From Gracilaria domingensis (taxonomy: Eukaryota; Rhodophyta; Florideophyceae; Gracilariales; Gracilariaceae), in contig VCMS01000124.1 in the NCBI GenBank assembly GCA_022539475.1, positions 86,605-150,604 of the forward strand: a stretch of DNA of 64,000 nucleotides, given 5' to 3'. Positions within the stretch are counted from its first letter, which is position 1. Every line of letters starts with the position of its first letter. The notes under the pieces are model-generated. The model made no database searches. It saw only the letters and a program-made list of their open reading frames with translations, and was not told the DNA's origin. Below, in pieces: positions 1-9,989 of the stretch. Position numbers and translations under genes: made by a program.

Positions 1-930
1 CAGGTCACATTCGCGACTTGGGCATAAAACACTTTCACAGTCCTTTTCGAAAATGGCTGCATGTTCTTTGGTACACATTACCCCGTAGTATCTTTTCACG
101 CCTGTTCTCCTTCTGATATAGTTCAGTGTTGCATCATAGCTGAAACGTGATGAAACAACATCGGTTGCAAGAAGCTTACGTGCGTAATTCTCGGACAAGC
201 CACCGTTTTCAACCACGAAGAGCACTTCCTGAAGTCTTCTCGCCTCTGCCTCTCTGAGAGAATCAGATACTGCGCAATGGCGTATATCGATTGTACCCAC
301 CGTGCGTTCCCATGAGGCAAACGAGAGATGCTCTGAGACTTCTGACAAGTTCCCCGCTCTAGTACGGAGCTCGTCAGGATTTTGAGCTTGATGTGACAAA
401 CACAAATCCAGCACATGAGAATTTCCATGAATGATGACAGTATCGTCAACCTCTTGAGGCGAAGAGGCACAGTTGTTAGTATCCATGCCTTCTAAATGGA
501 CATCATAAAGGTCATTTGGATGATGATGATCTTGAACGCCACTGGTGGATCGCAGACGGCTGTTGTCCACTGCTATACGACCTTCTACATTTGGCAAAAC
601 TCCAGACGGTGGCTCTATACTCCCAGATATGTCTTGGTCATCATCGCTTGAATAGTGCCTCACGGGAGTCATGGGGCCTTCATTTTCCGCGCTTCGATTA
701 ATTTCGCTCAGCCGTCTTCGAGTATTCCTTCGTCGGGCAGTGGAAATGGAAGAAGGGTAGAATGAGCAACTTTGCTGATCCTGTATCTCTCCTGCCTTAG
801 AGCCTCCACGTGAAACAGCCCCGCTAGAATCACTGATCACATCTTTGTCGGAGACGAATATGGGATTCAGATATTGTGCGGTTCGTTCCTCAGAGCCTAA
901 TTTCTGTCGGAATCGCCTTCGACCGTGCAT
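1..930 (-). CDS. Unrecognised protein, partial at left edge, possible transposase N-terminus
   Basis: An open frame of 310 codons runs leftward from an ATG at 930 and leaves the window without a stop, so the C-terminus is missing. An in-frame TGA lies just upstream of the ATG, which supports this start. The first half is Ser/Arg/Asp-rich and probably disordered. The last 80 residues are more ordered and end in a short Cys-containing stretch (CTKEHAAIF, then CESVLCPSRECD) that could bind zinc. That tail loosely recalls the cysteine region that precedes the catalytic core in some CACTA-like and related transposases, but I do not recognise the family. It is divergent to the gene at 1209, with 278 bp between them. 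Coding potential is well supported by length; function is not. Confidence 0.5.
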   Translation of the reverse strand, partial: MHGRRRFRQKLGSEERTAQYLNPIFVSDKDVISDSSGAVSRGGSKAGEIQDQQSCSFYPSSISTARRRNTRRRLSEINRSAENEGPMTPVRHYSSDDDQDISGSIEPPSGVLPNVEGRIAVDNSRLRSTSGVQDHHHPNDLYDVHLEGMDTNNCASSPQEVDDTVIIHGNSHVLDLCLSHQAQNPDELRTRAGNLSEVSEHLSFASWERTVGTIDIRHCAVSDSLREAEARRLQEVLFVVENGGLSENYARKLLATDVVSSRFSYDATLNYIRRRTGVKRYYGVMCTKEHAAIFEKDCESVLCPSRECDL

Positions 931-1063
931 GATTCAGACACGGGATAGAAAGGGCATAGTGTTCTCGGTGGAGAGAGGACATTGATTTCAATAGTAGTAC
1001 TATCCAAGCCAACCACTTTCCCGCCACATGAAAACGAAACGAAACTGTACTCCGCCGAAACCG

Positions 1064-1072
1064 TATAAATAG
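1064..1072 (+). promoter_or_regulatory. TATA-box-like sequence
   Basis: TATAAATAG lies 137 nt upstream of the ATG at 1209, in the spacer between two divergent genes. It matches the eukaryotic TATA consensus. Position and orientation suit the rightward gene. No transcript evidence is available. Confidence 0.3.
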
Positions 1073-1208
1073 GCGATGAGCATTTCCAACGTCTTCCATG
1101 AAGCGGGTACCCTGTCAAGCTCTCCAGCGCCTCTTGACTGACTTCAGTTTCAGATCCGATCTGTACTGCACCAACGTGAGCTCTGTGGTAGGCTAGCAAC
1201 ACGTTGCA

Positions 1209-2111
1209 ATGTGGCCCCCTACCACCCCCTCTACTGCGCATACCGGAGGTGATACAACACGTTTCGAGGAACGTGTGCTTTCCATTCCCACTCGATTGGA
1301 ATCTCGTCAGCCGGATAAGCATGGAGCACACGGGAAGGGATCACAGCGGAGAATGCGCGAGGTTTTCAATAGAAAGATGGCCGCATTTCAGGGCCGTCAG
1401 TACGATGAAGATACTCCACTCACTGAAGAGTTCGTTTTTGCAGCCATGCGTTGCATTAGAGAACACCTATACTCATTGAAACATGTGTCTGATGATGGCA
1501 AGTTCACGTATCGGAACCTGGTTCGAGAGCACCCACAAGTCGTGGTTGACCTTCGGTCCAAACTTGAACGCCACTTTCGCATTTTACGTATGGCTGAAGG
1601 ACAGTGGGCAGCAAATTTTCTCATCCAAGAGGCACTGAGACGCGACAGACGATACAGAAGCAATGGAGGTAGTCAAATTTCTCCTGGTAATTCGCAAGCC
1701 CAACGGCAATCTAGCACACGAGTACAAGCAGAACAACTTGATGATGCAATTGGCGCCGATCCCACTGCTTCATCGATTGGTAATGAGAATGTTAATCAGT
1801 CCATGGCTCCAGCTCCACCGATTCTGTTCGAGGAAGAAGATGAAATTCAACCAGGCAAAACACCCGCAGCGCAGTCCAGGACAACGAACAATGCCCTTTC
1901 ACGCAACGCCTCGACTGTCAGAAGTGTACAAACAGATACAACGGAGACAGATAGAATTGTTTCACAAACCTCGCATGAGCAGTCCGTTGCACGAACTTTC
2001 CGATCTGTTCCTGCAGGCCACCGTCCTGCCCTTCCCATATCAGGTCTTCGAGGAAAGGGTAGAGGAATAAGAAAACGTGTGACGACTCGTGGCCGCAGAG
2101 GACGTCAGTAA
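1209..2111 (+). CDS. Unrecognised basic protein with Arg/Gly tail
   Basis: Intact 300-residue ORF. Residues about 45-150 look globular and helical (contains DEDTPLTEEFVFAAMRC and NLVREHPQVVVDLRSKLERH). Residues 150-275 are Ser/Thr/Gln-rich and probably disordered. The last 25 residues are strongly basic with RGK/RGR repeats, as in nucleic-acid-binding tails. It pairs head-to-head with the partial gene at 1-930, so the two may be co-regulated or belong to one element. I do not recognise a family and assign no function. Confidence 0.5.
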   Translation: MWPPTTPSTAHTGGDTTRFEERVLSIPTRLESRQPDKHGAHGKGSQRRMREVFNRKMAAFQGRQYDEDTPLTEEFVFAAMRCIREHLYSLKHVSDDGKFTYRNLVREHPQVVVDLRSKLERHFRILRMAEGQWAANFLIQEALRRDRRYRSNGGSQISPGNSQAQRQSSTRVQAEQLDDAIGADPTASSIGNENVNQSMAPAPPILFEEEDEIQPGKTPAAQSRTTNNALSRNASTVRSVQTDTTETDRIVSQTSHEQSVARTFRSVPAGHRPALPISGLRGKGRGIRKRVTTRGRRGRQ

Positions 2112-4182
2112 TATGAATAGATATATGTGTCTCAGATTGATTTGGTTCAAATATGAATGTTCCTTCTTGTTAGTATTGGAAGTTCAGATTGGTAAAAGAA
2201 AAATGATAAGTACTGCGTAACATACCTCAGGTTTCAGAAATGTTATAATTAAATTACGATACATGTCATTGCCCAGACGTCACAGTGAAGAATTCAGATC
2301 CAAGTTAGTGATTGCCTGTTCTAGTACCTTAATGAAAAACCTGCATTTCCTCCTGTCCTTGGTATGATATCAGAAGGTGTACGCATCCATCCGGATTAGT
2401 TTCGAAGAAAACATGATGCACTCATGATCTGAGTAGATGACTACGATGTTAGAGAAAAATAATATTACTGGCTGTTGTTTCATAGCCTGAGGACAAAGAA
2501 AGTTACTTCATACGAAAGGTTTCGTATCACGTTGAGATGCACACAAAGTGTTCATGTGCTGAAGAGCATATTGAGTAGAAGGGGGTATGTAGTGAGACAA
2601 AGTTGATGCAGAGGCTTCAAAGTTAGTCCAAACGCGGAGAACACGAGCTATTGAAGAAATAAAAAGCAACAAGCCAACAGAGAGGTCTATTTGGAGATTA
2701 GTCTTGACCAACACTTAAGCGTATCAAGCGGCTGAAGTTGTGCTGATCTTTGTTGCTGAACAGTTTTGGTGACGGCGATGGGAGAACATACCACGTTCTG
2801 GCATTGAAAACTTCCAGTAACATATGCACCGAACCCGGCAGTCAGTAACGTACAAAGAGTACAGATTTCTGATATCCCGCGGTGGAGGTCAACGACAGTC
2901 CTGGAAGATGTGAGTGCAGGCTCACGACAAGGGCTCGCGACAACCGGCTAGTGGTTCGTGGGGTTACAGTAACCATTAACCATTCGGAGAAATGAAAGTA
3001 TTCATAGCTTGAACCGTTCTCAGAAGTTTCATGCACTGGGATTGGTACGCTGGGTTACGCGAAAGTGGTCAATATTACCAGCTGATTGGAGCGGCGAGGT
3101 AACGCGATTGGACCAATTAGAAGTCTGTGCTCGCGCAGGGCTGAGTAGCTGCACTGCATGCATGGCGAAGAAAGCTGGTGAAGATGTAAAGCACTACTCT
3201 CTGTCTTAACATCATCATGATCTTCATCGTATCTTAACCAACGCATCAACGTAGGTTCACAGCGAAAACGTGCTCTATTTGATGATCGGCGTACATGCAG
3301 GGAGCAGGCGCGCAGCATCATGCGCACCGGTGCTCATCAGAGCAGCTGCGCTTCGTGCAGCGCACCGTAGATCACGTCGCCAACGATAGGCGCGTCCAGC
3401 AGCCTGCATTACAGGCCCACCTCATGATGGCGCCCGCTGTCCATAGGAAGCCCCGTATTCTTAATTTTTCGCCCCTCGCAACGCACAGTTAGATGAGACG
3501 CGGACGTCCGTGTTGGCGGGGCATCCTTGCGGGATTTGTTGCAGGCAGAACTCTTCGTCAATTGCGGCGATAGTTGCGTGGATGCGACACCGCTTCGGTG
3601 AAACATGGTGGAGTACCGACGCCATACCGCGCGTAAGAACCCTTCGCGTTTCAAAAAGCTTCGCCGCGACCGTTGCTACGTCGTTTTAATGCCCTTAGGA
3701 ACGCGCCCAACGTAGCATAGTCCAGTCGACGTACAGAGCAGGGTATGTAATGCTAGGTGGCTTCCTGCCGCGTTCGGGCGGCAGGAAATGTTTAGCTATC
3801 TCTGCACACGGTAAGTGTCGCCGCCAATTGTCAGGTTTTCCAGCGTTCATACCGCCAGATAGCTGCGTGCTGGTACAAAACATACCTGTAGCGCTGCGGT
3901 GCGCGGGGTACTTTACACGCCGCGAGCAGCGTTGCCGCCCTCGCGCTGGAGCACTCGTAGTTTCTCACCTGCTTCCCGCGTGTACCGATGATACCCTCGC
4001 TGCATTCCGTGCGCAAACCGCTTGCTTGCGCTGGCCGCGCCGCGCAACGTGCGCAAAAGGGCTTCCAACACGTGACTGAAAAACGGGCGCGTTAGAGGGC
4101 TACCTCTGAAGCAGGGGCTTAAATTAGGCGCACTCGGAAAGCGTTTCGATATTTAGCATCATCTACTGTAGATGCCAGGGGT
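2112..4182. other. About 2.1 kb with no recognisable gene
   Basis: Only short overlapping ORFs on both strands are present. The first half is AT-rich and ordinary. From about 3290 to 4080 base composition rises to clearly GC-rich, as if a degraded coding fragment were present, but no frame gives a protein I recognise. Confidence 0.4.
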
Positions 4183-4869
4183 ATGATACGCTTGCTGCGC
4201 CGTGCGGCGAGTGACAAATTATGTCACTTAAATCAGATCAACACCCCCTCCACTCAGCCACAGCAAGCAAAGCCCGCTGACAATCCGCTTGAGTGTCAGC
4301 CCGCCCCGCAGCCTCTCGCTCAAGTCAGCCCCGAGAAAAAAAACGTCACATTGGATTGGACCCCGCACATGGGATCGTCTGTCTTCGTCACTGGTTCCTT
4401 CTTTGACTGGAAAGAACAGCGCTCAGTCGTTACAGACGATGGATCCTATAAAGTGACTCTAGCTCTGCCCCCCGGCAAACATCTGTACAAATTTGTCGTC
4501 GACGAACAATGGTTTTATGATATTACTCAACCCACAGAAGCCGACTCGGAGAGTAACATCAACAACATCGTTACTGTTGAATCTCTGTCCTACCTGTCGA
4601 CGCATATTTTACAATGCCCTCATGTATGCTACCCCCTTGCTTCTTTACTATCTGCACTTGTACTTGGTAGCTGTATGTCGCCCTTCGCCTTGCACGGTAA
4701 AATAGTAGCTTTCCTTGCCTCGTTGTAAGCTTTCTCTCGTTTCACACGTTTGCTGTTTACTCTGATAAAATTTGAGGCGATGCATCCAACTGCGAAAGCA
4801 TATATTCCGCCCCAGCATGGAATACATCCCTATCAACATCCAGAAAACCCGTACGTGAAGAAACAATAA
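4183..4869 (+). CDS. CBM48 / AMPK beta-subunit-type glycogen-binding domain protein
   Basis: The frame from ATG 4183 encodes a low-complexity N-terminus rich in Gln and Pro, then a CBM48 domain at about residues 55-133. Hallmarks are VFVTGSFFDWK, GSYKVTLALPPGKHLYKFVVD, the QWFYD segment and the closing NINNIVTV strand. This is the fold of AMPK/SNF1 beta subunits and related starch/glycogen-binding proteins. The unspliced ORF stops at 4728 after a non-conserved tail. A better C-terminus appears if a phase-0 intron is removed from GTATGC at 4624 to GAG at 4776. Exon 2 (4777-4869) then adds 30 residues rich in His and Pro, ending in YVKKQ. The splice model is inference. The protein lacks a recognisable ASC (gamma/alpha-binding) domain, so a full AMPK beta role is uncertain. 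Confidence 0.6.
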
Positions 4870-5210
4870 TCCCAGTTAGCAAAGTCAGGCTTCAGATTTA
4901 AACGCCATTTGTAGTGTTCAAACAGATAACTTACGGAGGAGTGCCATGTCCCTGCTTTCCCACACTGCGCGCAAATGAAAACACCGTGGCGTTAGACTAC
5001 TCTCCAGCAAATTTTTGGCCACCCCACCATTGCCCTAATCAACACTTTTAACGTACCTGGAGTACATAATGAACTCGTGGGGTGGAGACCGTATCCCGTT
5101 CTGCGCTGAACGCTCCACCAAAAGGTGAAGAAATTCGAACGCGTTCTTTGTACCCACCCGAGTGTCTGAGTTCCCCATATAGAAACGCGAAGGCATAGAG
5201 ATCATCCCTC
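4870..5210. other. Convergent intergenic spacer, nothing recognised
   Basis: This 340-bp spacer separates the tail of the CBM48 gene from the tail of the leftward hydrolase-like gene. I see no gene, repeat or clear hairpin in it. Confidence 0.5.
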
Positions 5211-5975
5211 TTACAACGCAGTCGTGAAGTAAGGACGCGTGATAAATCTTCTGCTGAGCCCGTTCGGAGAATATGTCAAGTCAGCGAATTCCTCCAAATA
5301 GTGCAGAACAGTTACGGGAGCGAATCCCAGACACGCCTGGACGTTTTTGTTTGCCGCGGCAACATGGGCTGCTAAAAGTCCCACGCGACTGAGTCCGGCA
5401 ACATAAATTCGCTCGCTGTTTGTGAACCAGAAGTCGATGAACTTATCGAGAGCGGCGTTAACCCTGCGCACAAATCCTGACACCAGATCACCACCAGCCT
5501 TGTATGGGTCGGCCCATTTCTCGAGCGCAGCCTCGTTTTCCATCATGTCGGAGGTGTGAAACGGCAATGTCACTGAGAACTCACGGAAGCTGGATTGCGC
5601 TGAGGGGCTGAGAAAATGTACAATTTGGTTCAAGGGATTCAACTCTAGATACTGCTCCGCGGTTAAGGATAAGTAAATGATGGCAGGAAGCGGCTCATAC
5701 TCCAAAGACGGCCCGGCGTATTTCCAATCAATGTGACCACGGAACAGGCTTGCTGACGACAACTTGCGGGATAGAGACTTGGGTACCATTTTCAGCGCGC
5801 AAGCGAGTTCGAGAATCAGGCTTTGAAAGAGATTCACGCACCGAGCCCGGCAGCGTCGGATTCTGTTGACAGGAAATACTTGTTCGCCAGGGACGTCTAC
5901 ACGTTCTGTTGCGACGGACGTGACTTTTTCTGAGATACACAGACGGCGCACAGAAGGATGCAAGCACTGATTCAT
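5211..5975 (-). CDS. Alpha/beta-hydrolase-like protein
   Basis: Intact 254-residue ORF. The core resembles a family of alpha/beta hydrolases: an early strand PLPAIIYLSLTAEQYL, a segment FSVTLPFHTSDMMENEAALEKWADPY, and the nucleophile elbow IYVAGLSRVGLLAAHVAAA (G-x-S-R-x-G), followed by ACLGFAPVT. The elbow serine is the expected nucleophile. The acid and histidine expected further on are not clear, and the protein stops shortly after the elbow at FTTAL, so it may be C-terminally truncated. The true start may be the internal Met of MVPKSLSRKL rather than the first ATG. Substrate unknown. It is convergent with the CBM48 gene. Confidence 0.55.
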   Translation of the reverse strand: MNQCLHPSVRRLCISEKVTSVATERVDVPGEQVFPVNRIRRCRARCVNLFQSLILELACALKMVPKSLSRKLSSASLFRGHIDWKYAGPSLEYEPLPAIIYLSLTAEQYLELNPLNQIVHFLSPSAQSSFREFSVTLPFHTSDMMENEAALEKWADPYKAGGDLVSGFVRRVNAALDKFIDFWFTNSERIYVAGLSRVGLLAAHVAAANKNVQACLGFAPVTVLHYLEEFADLTYSPNGLSRRFITRPYFTTAL

Positions 5976-6703
5976 TGCTATGGATGACGTATCTGATCAC
6001 TCAGGTTTTGTCATACAATCTCCAGGGACCCGTCACAATTTGTGCTGAGATTTAACGGGTTTGAACCACGAGATAGGAGAGAGGCCGCAATGATACACCA
6101 ACTGTGCAGGGCATGACCCAGTTTAGGGGCGCTTCTAAGCATGCATCGCGCAACGCATTCGTCAAGAGAACGCCGAAGTCAAGACGTGGTATTATGCAGG
6201 TCGGATTTCAAAGGTGGGCGTGATGTACTCTGCCTCTCCGGCGTCGAACAGGAATTGGAAAAGTCGGCCATCACGACAACATCACAGAAGCATAGCATAG
6301 ATATTGCTCCTCATGACGCGATGCCACGACGACGTGAGGTTGGGGTGTCACCGTGTGGCAACACGCGAGCAGAGCCAAATGACGGCCGAACACGTTACAC
6401 AACTTTCTTTATTTTGTCGAATGTTAAAGTAAACGACATTTGCCAAGCGCAATCACCTGAAGGTGCTTTTCTTTTCGCAGGTTTGGCGCCAAATTGAGTT
6501 TCGAAGACTGCAATCTCGGCGAGCGAGGCAATGAAAGGTCACCTGCGGGGCAACCCCGCCTCCTATCCGACCGAGCCCATTTCATCACTCGCGCTCAGCG
6601 CGTTCTATCGCCACAGCTCTCGCCCGTCGTCACCGCTGTAGACGGCCAGCACGCCCGCTATCTTTCCTCGACTTCATTGTCAGCTATTCTTGTGGGAGCC
6701 ATC
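5976..6703. other. Spacer with short ORFs only
   Basis: About 730 bp between the leftward hydrolase-like gene and the BRCT start. Small open stretches at 6141-6497 and 6494-6703 have no recognisable product. The latter is probably 5' untranslated sequence of the BRCT gene. Confidence 0.4.
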
Positions 6704-7050
6704 ATGAGCGCTGCCGTCCGCTCTGCCGTCACCTCCTTTCAAAGCACCCGAACGAGATCTATGCTCTCCCGCAAGCGCAAGCGCCCGACGCCCTTGCAGG
6801 GCTGCAGCGTGTGTGTCAGTGATGTTGGAGACGATGAAGCTGCCCAAATCGCGGCTCAGATCCGAAGAATGGGCGGTGAGTTTAGTGATGAGTTGCGTCC
6901 TAATACTACTCACTTGGTGTGTGAAAAAGCAGGCTCCGTGATGCATCGCGCAGTTTGTCAACGAAACAGTAGAACAGGTGTAACCCCGATTGTCGTTGTT
7001 CGTCATTCCTGGTTGCAAAGTTGCGAGATGGCATCCATCGTCTGTCTCTT
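6704..7050 (+). pseudogene. First BRCT domain of a TopBP1/Dpb11-like protein, broken after the domain
   Basis: From ATG 6704 the frame gives a basic leader (SMLSRKRKRPT) and then a BRCT repeat: GCSVCVSDVGDDEAAQIAAQI, MGGEFSDELRPNTTHLVCEK, and the closing VVRHSWLQSCEM with its conserved tryptophan. BRCT domains bind phosphoproteins in DNA-damage checkpoints. Similarity ends at about 7050, where a short repeated motif starts and the frame runs into unrelated sequence up to 7339. The next BRCT coding DNA in the same direction begins at 16312, and its first residues look like the second BRCT of such a protein. I infer one gene split by 9 kb of transposon-derived DNA. Alternatives are a very long intron or two unrelated fragments. 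Confidence 0.6.
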
Positions 7051-7071
7051 GCAGATGCTAGTTTTTGGCGA

Positions 7072-7170
7072 GGGTCGTCCAGAAAGTGGCAAGGGTCGTC
7101 CAGTAAATTTTTTGAAAAAATATCGAGATCAATTATTTCAAAATTTGAAGATAATTGCTTGGGTCGTCCA
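7072..7170 (+). repeat. Three copies of GGGTCGTCCAG
   Basis: The 11-mer GGGTCGTCCAG occurs at 7072-7082, 7093-7103 and 7160-7170. The first two sit in a longer near-repeat (TGGCRAGGGTCGTCCAG). They begin within about 25 bp of where BRCT similarity ends and may mark the edge of inserted DNA. Confidence 0.6.
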
Positions 7171-7470
7171 GAATCGCTGTGCAGTAAATACTGGTGGGTT
7201 TTCCACTCGTGCTAGTTCTTTAGTCGAGGGCTACCTGAACGGTATTTCGCGAAGTCTAGGTTCAGTTTCCATTAAGGTGCACATTACACGATACCTTCTG
7301 CGGAATAATACCCTGCAACGCATGGAATACTGTTGCTAGTACAGATGATGTCCATTATGAAATCATACCGTTTTATTCGTATCTATTCTTCTATCGACCG
7401 TTTTTGCTAACCACTACTTTGCTATATTACATATACCATTTCCCCATGATGAAGCGGATGTAGGCGCAAT

Positions 7471-7488
7471 CTGCGGCAGATGCCGCAG
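7471..7488. repeat. Short hairpin, 8-bp stem
   Basis: CTGCGGCA and TGCCGCAG are perfect reverse complements separated by 2 nt. It is the first of a row of hairpins upstream of the Plavaka-like ORF. Confidence 0.6.
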
Positions 7489-7536
7489 AGGGCACCTCCA
7501 CCGAAGTGCAGTATCGGTAGAACACATACGCACTCC

Positions 7537-7569
7537 GAGAGGATGAGGCGCGAAGCGCCTCATCCTCTC
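7537..7569. repeat. Perfect hairpin, 15-bp stem, 3-nt loop
   Basis: GAGAGGATGAGGCGC (7537-7551) and its exact reverse complement (7555-7569) flank a GAA loop. It is separated by one base from the next hairpin. Confidence 0.85.
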
Positions 7570-7570
7570 C

Positions 7571-7622
7571 GTTCCTCATGTAGGGAACCATGCCCAGATG
7601 CATGGTTCCCTACTTGAGGAAC
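7571..7622. repeat. Hairpin, 22-bp stem with one mismatch, 6-nt loop
   Basis: GTTCCTCA (7571-7578) pairs with TGAGGAAC (7615-7622), and GTAGGGAACCATGC (7580-7593) pairs with 7600-7613. One mismatch lies between the two stem parts. It directly follows the 7537 hairpin. Confidence 0.85.
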
Positions 7623-8035
7623 CTGCACCTGAAACTCGTGAGCTACGTCCGCATCAAAATTCGTTTACCTCTATACGCAAGCAGAAAGTATCCATAAGTT
7701 AGTCAAAGATCCGTTGGATACATTTGAAATGCGATGGAACGTACCATTGATAAAACAAAACAGAAACATTGCGCTAGAAAAGTCGAGGGACCTAGTAACT
7801 CGCAAAAGGAAGAAGAAGAAGGAAAGGGATCGGTTAGATTACCAGCCCACCATCATCGTAAAGCGCAAAAGGTGTCGAAGCGAGAACTCACAAGCAAGGG
7901 CACCAAGAATGCCCATGCAGCAAACATACCGCAAGATGCGATAAACGAAAGAGCAGCCTATGTCCCAACCAAGTACCAGAATCGTCTATCCCGAACAGTC
8001 AGAGATCCAAGATCGCCAAGGAACCAACTTGTTTT

Positions 8036-8120
8036 GTTGCGCTTTAGGCTCTAGCTTCTCGCGTCTTGCGCTACTTTTGAAAAGTAGCGCAAGAGGCGAA
8101 ACTAGAGCCTATGGCGCAAC
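8036..8120. repeat. Long imperfect hairpin of 85 nt
   Basis: The outer stem pairs GTTGCGC and TTAGGCTCTAG with CTAGAGCCTA and GGCGCAAC. The inner stem TCTTGCGCTACTTT (8064-8077) pairs perfectly with 8081-8094 around a TGA loop. It is a MITE-like foldback in form. Confidence 0.8.
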
Positions 8121-8393
8121 GAAATGAACCATTCGTCGCGTACTTACAGTGGTCGCTTTGGGTTACCAGGTTCCCGTTTTCACCCTTCAACTCGTTCTAT
8201 ATCTTGAGCAAATAGAAGAAGTTGGGGGTGATTAGCTTATTTCCTGCCGTTTGCATGTCGCAGAGCGCGAAGAAACGTGGTGAGGATTGGTTAGTTTAGA
8301 GCAAAGATACGTGGAAGGATATGGAAGAACGTACGAATAGACTGCACGGAATACATCCGTTAGATACGGATGACTCCGTCCTACTTTTTTCCG

Positions 8394-8428
8394 CCCTCTA
8401 CTTTAAGGAGCCTCCATAAAGTAGAGGG
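8394..8428. repeat. Hairpin, 11-bp perfect stem
   Basis: CCCTCTACTTT (8394-8404) and AAAGTAGAGGG (8418-8428) flank a 13-nt loop. A flanking T-run and A-run extend the pairing weakly. It lies about 290 bp upstream of the Plavaka-like ORF. Confidence 0.75.
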
Positions 8429-8720
8429 AGGAAAAAGAGGGACGGAGCGGAGTATAACGCGAGGATGTGGATGGCACGGATCACGACGGTAACGGAAGGT
8501 CGGACGTCGGGGGCGCAGCGGCGGCGGCGGAGGGAAGAGATTTATTTTTCTGTGCGAGATTGGACAGGTGTACAGCTTACAACGTTGGAGAACCACAGGT
8601 TTATAACCAGTGGTAGATAATACGAGAAGTACACCCTTGTGTTGAGGTCGACGTGTACCTACGTTCGTTTTTGAACGAAAGCACGCGGTTTAAACTGAAA
8701 ATATATTCTCCGTTCTCAGC

Positions 8721-9989
8721 ATGACGTCGATCTTGACTGTCGCTCGACCTCCTTCTCCCTTCGGACGACCTTCCCTTGAAGTCTTTGTCGTCGTTTTTCG
8801 TTCATTTCTTCTTCCCATGGTCTACTACTGTACACATAAGAAGCGTGGGTGCCCCTTCGTTACTCGCCGAGAAGTCCTATCTCTTCAACAGCATGTCAAC
8901 CATTGCCCGTTTCGTCTGAAAGCAGCGCTGGAAGACGAAAATAGGCGGCCCATTCGGAGAAGCAAACGTCTCAAGCTTTCCGCGCACGCGGCCGCATCTT
9001 CCGAAACGGTCACTGCCCCTTGTCGCCTTCCCGAGCCTCCGGTGTCCGAGGACATCGTTGACCACACTCCGTGCGCCCCTCCCATTCCGGACACTTCGCA
9101 TTGTGTTTCTCCTTCCCCGGGTCCGGCGTCATTAGAGCAAGAACACGGAAGCAGTTCCCGCCCAGTGCCTTCTGAGGAGGCCCTCGGTGATTTGCATATG
9201 GATTATCTCACGGTTTGTCTGGCTTCAGTAGCTTCCAACCTTGGTCATCGTGAGGCAGACGAGCTAATTGGGCTACTTCGGGACCCGCGATTCTCGCAAA
9301 AGCGATTCAACGAGACTATAACAAGTTCCAAGCGCTGTACAGAACTGAAGAACGCCATTTTCGAACGATACGCCTCAAAGGACGGTTTCAATCGAAGAAC
9401 TGTCTCTCCAGAAGGATGTACGTTCCGCGCCACCCTCTACACGAGAGACCCCGTTCAGACACTTTTGAAACAGCTCCAGTTGGCTAACAACGAAAACACA
9501 TTCTTCCACCCTATACCTCAGACCCACTCCATGAATATATCTCACCCCATGTCCGGCTCTCTCGCAAGAGACGCCACCTCAAAACTTAAGGAAATGGTCA
9601 TGGGCTCTTTGGATAGTAGAATAGTGTGGTACTCCCAAGAAATAAGTTACAGTGAATCTTTCGTAGGTCTTCTGCAGGTATACACCGATAAGTCTTCAAC
9701 AACTCTAAAGCAAACATCATTTACCGCCTATCCTCTTCAGCTCATATTTCCCAACTTCTCCGACGAGCTACGCCGTAAGTGCATCCGTGATGACCTCACA
9801 GTAGTGGCATACTTCCCTACCACACTGATCGAGGTTTCCGTATCTGAAGCAGACGCAATGCCATTCGTTTCTAGCAAGTCTCTACGCGAGTCCAGGATGC
9901 AAATCCTTCAAGAATCTCTTCGTCAAGTCCTGGAGCCCATTCTAAATCTCACGCAGAAAGTTTTCAGTTCATCAACGAAGACAAACTAA
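8721..9989 (+). mobile_element. Plavaka-type (CACTA superfamily) transposase, N-terminal part
   Basis: 422-residue ORF. The likely start is the internal ATG at 8817 (MVYYCTHKKRGC). A zinc-finger-like Cys/His cluster follows: CTHKKRGC, then about 15 residues, then HVNHC. A long Pro/Ser-rich linker leads to a segment with the order seen in Plavaka transposases: FRATLYTRDPVQTLLKQL, a Trp-containing IVWYSQEISYSESFVGLLQV, DKSSTTLKQTSFTAYPLQL, FSDELRRKCIRDDLTVVAYFP and a helix ending LRQVLEPILN. In intact family members the catalytic domain follows this point. Here the frame ends at 9989 and downstream DNA is broken in all frames, so the copy is truncated and inactive. Family assignment rests on remembered domain order and should be confirmed by profile search. 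Confidence 0.6.

Noticed and set aside
123-470. 115-residue leftward ORF starting at 470
   Set aside because: It is a shadow frame of the longer ORF running from 930 off the left edge, which has the better amino-acid composition.
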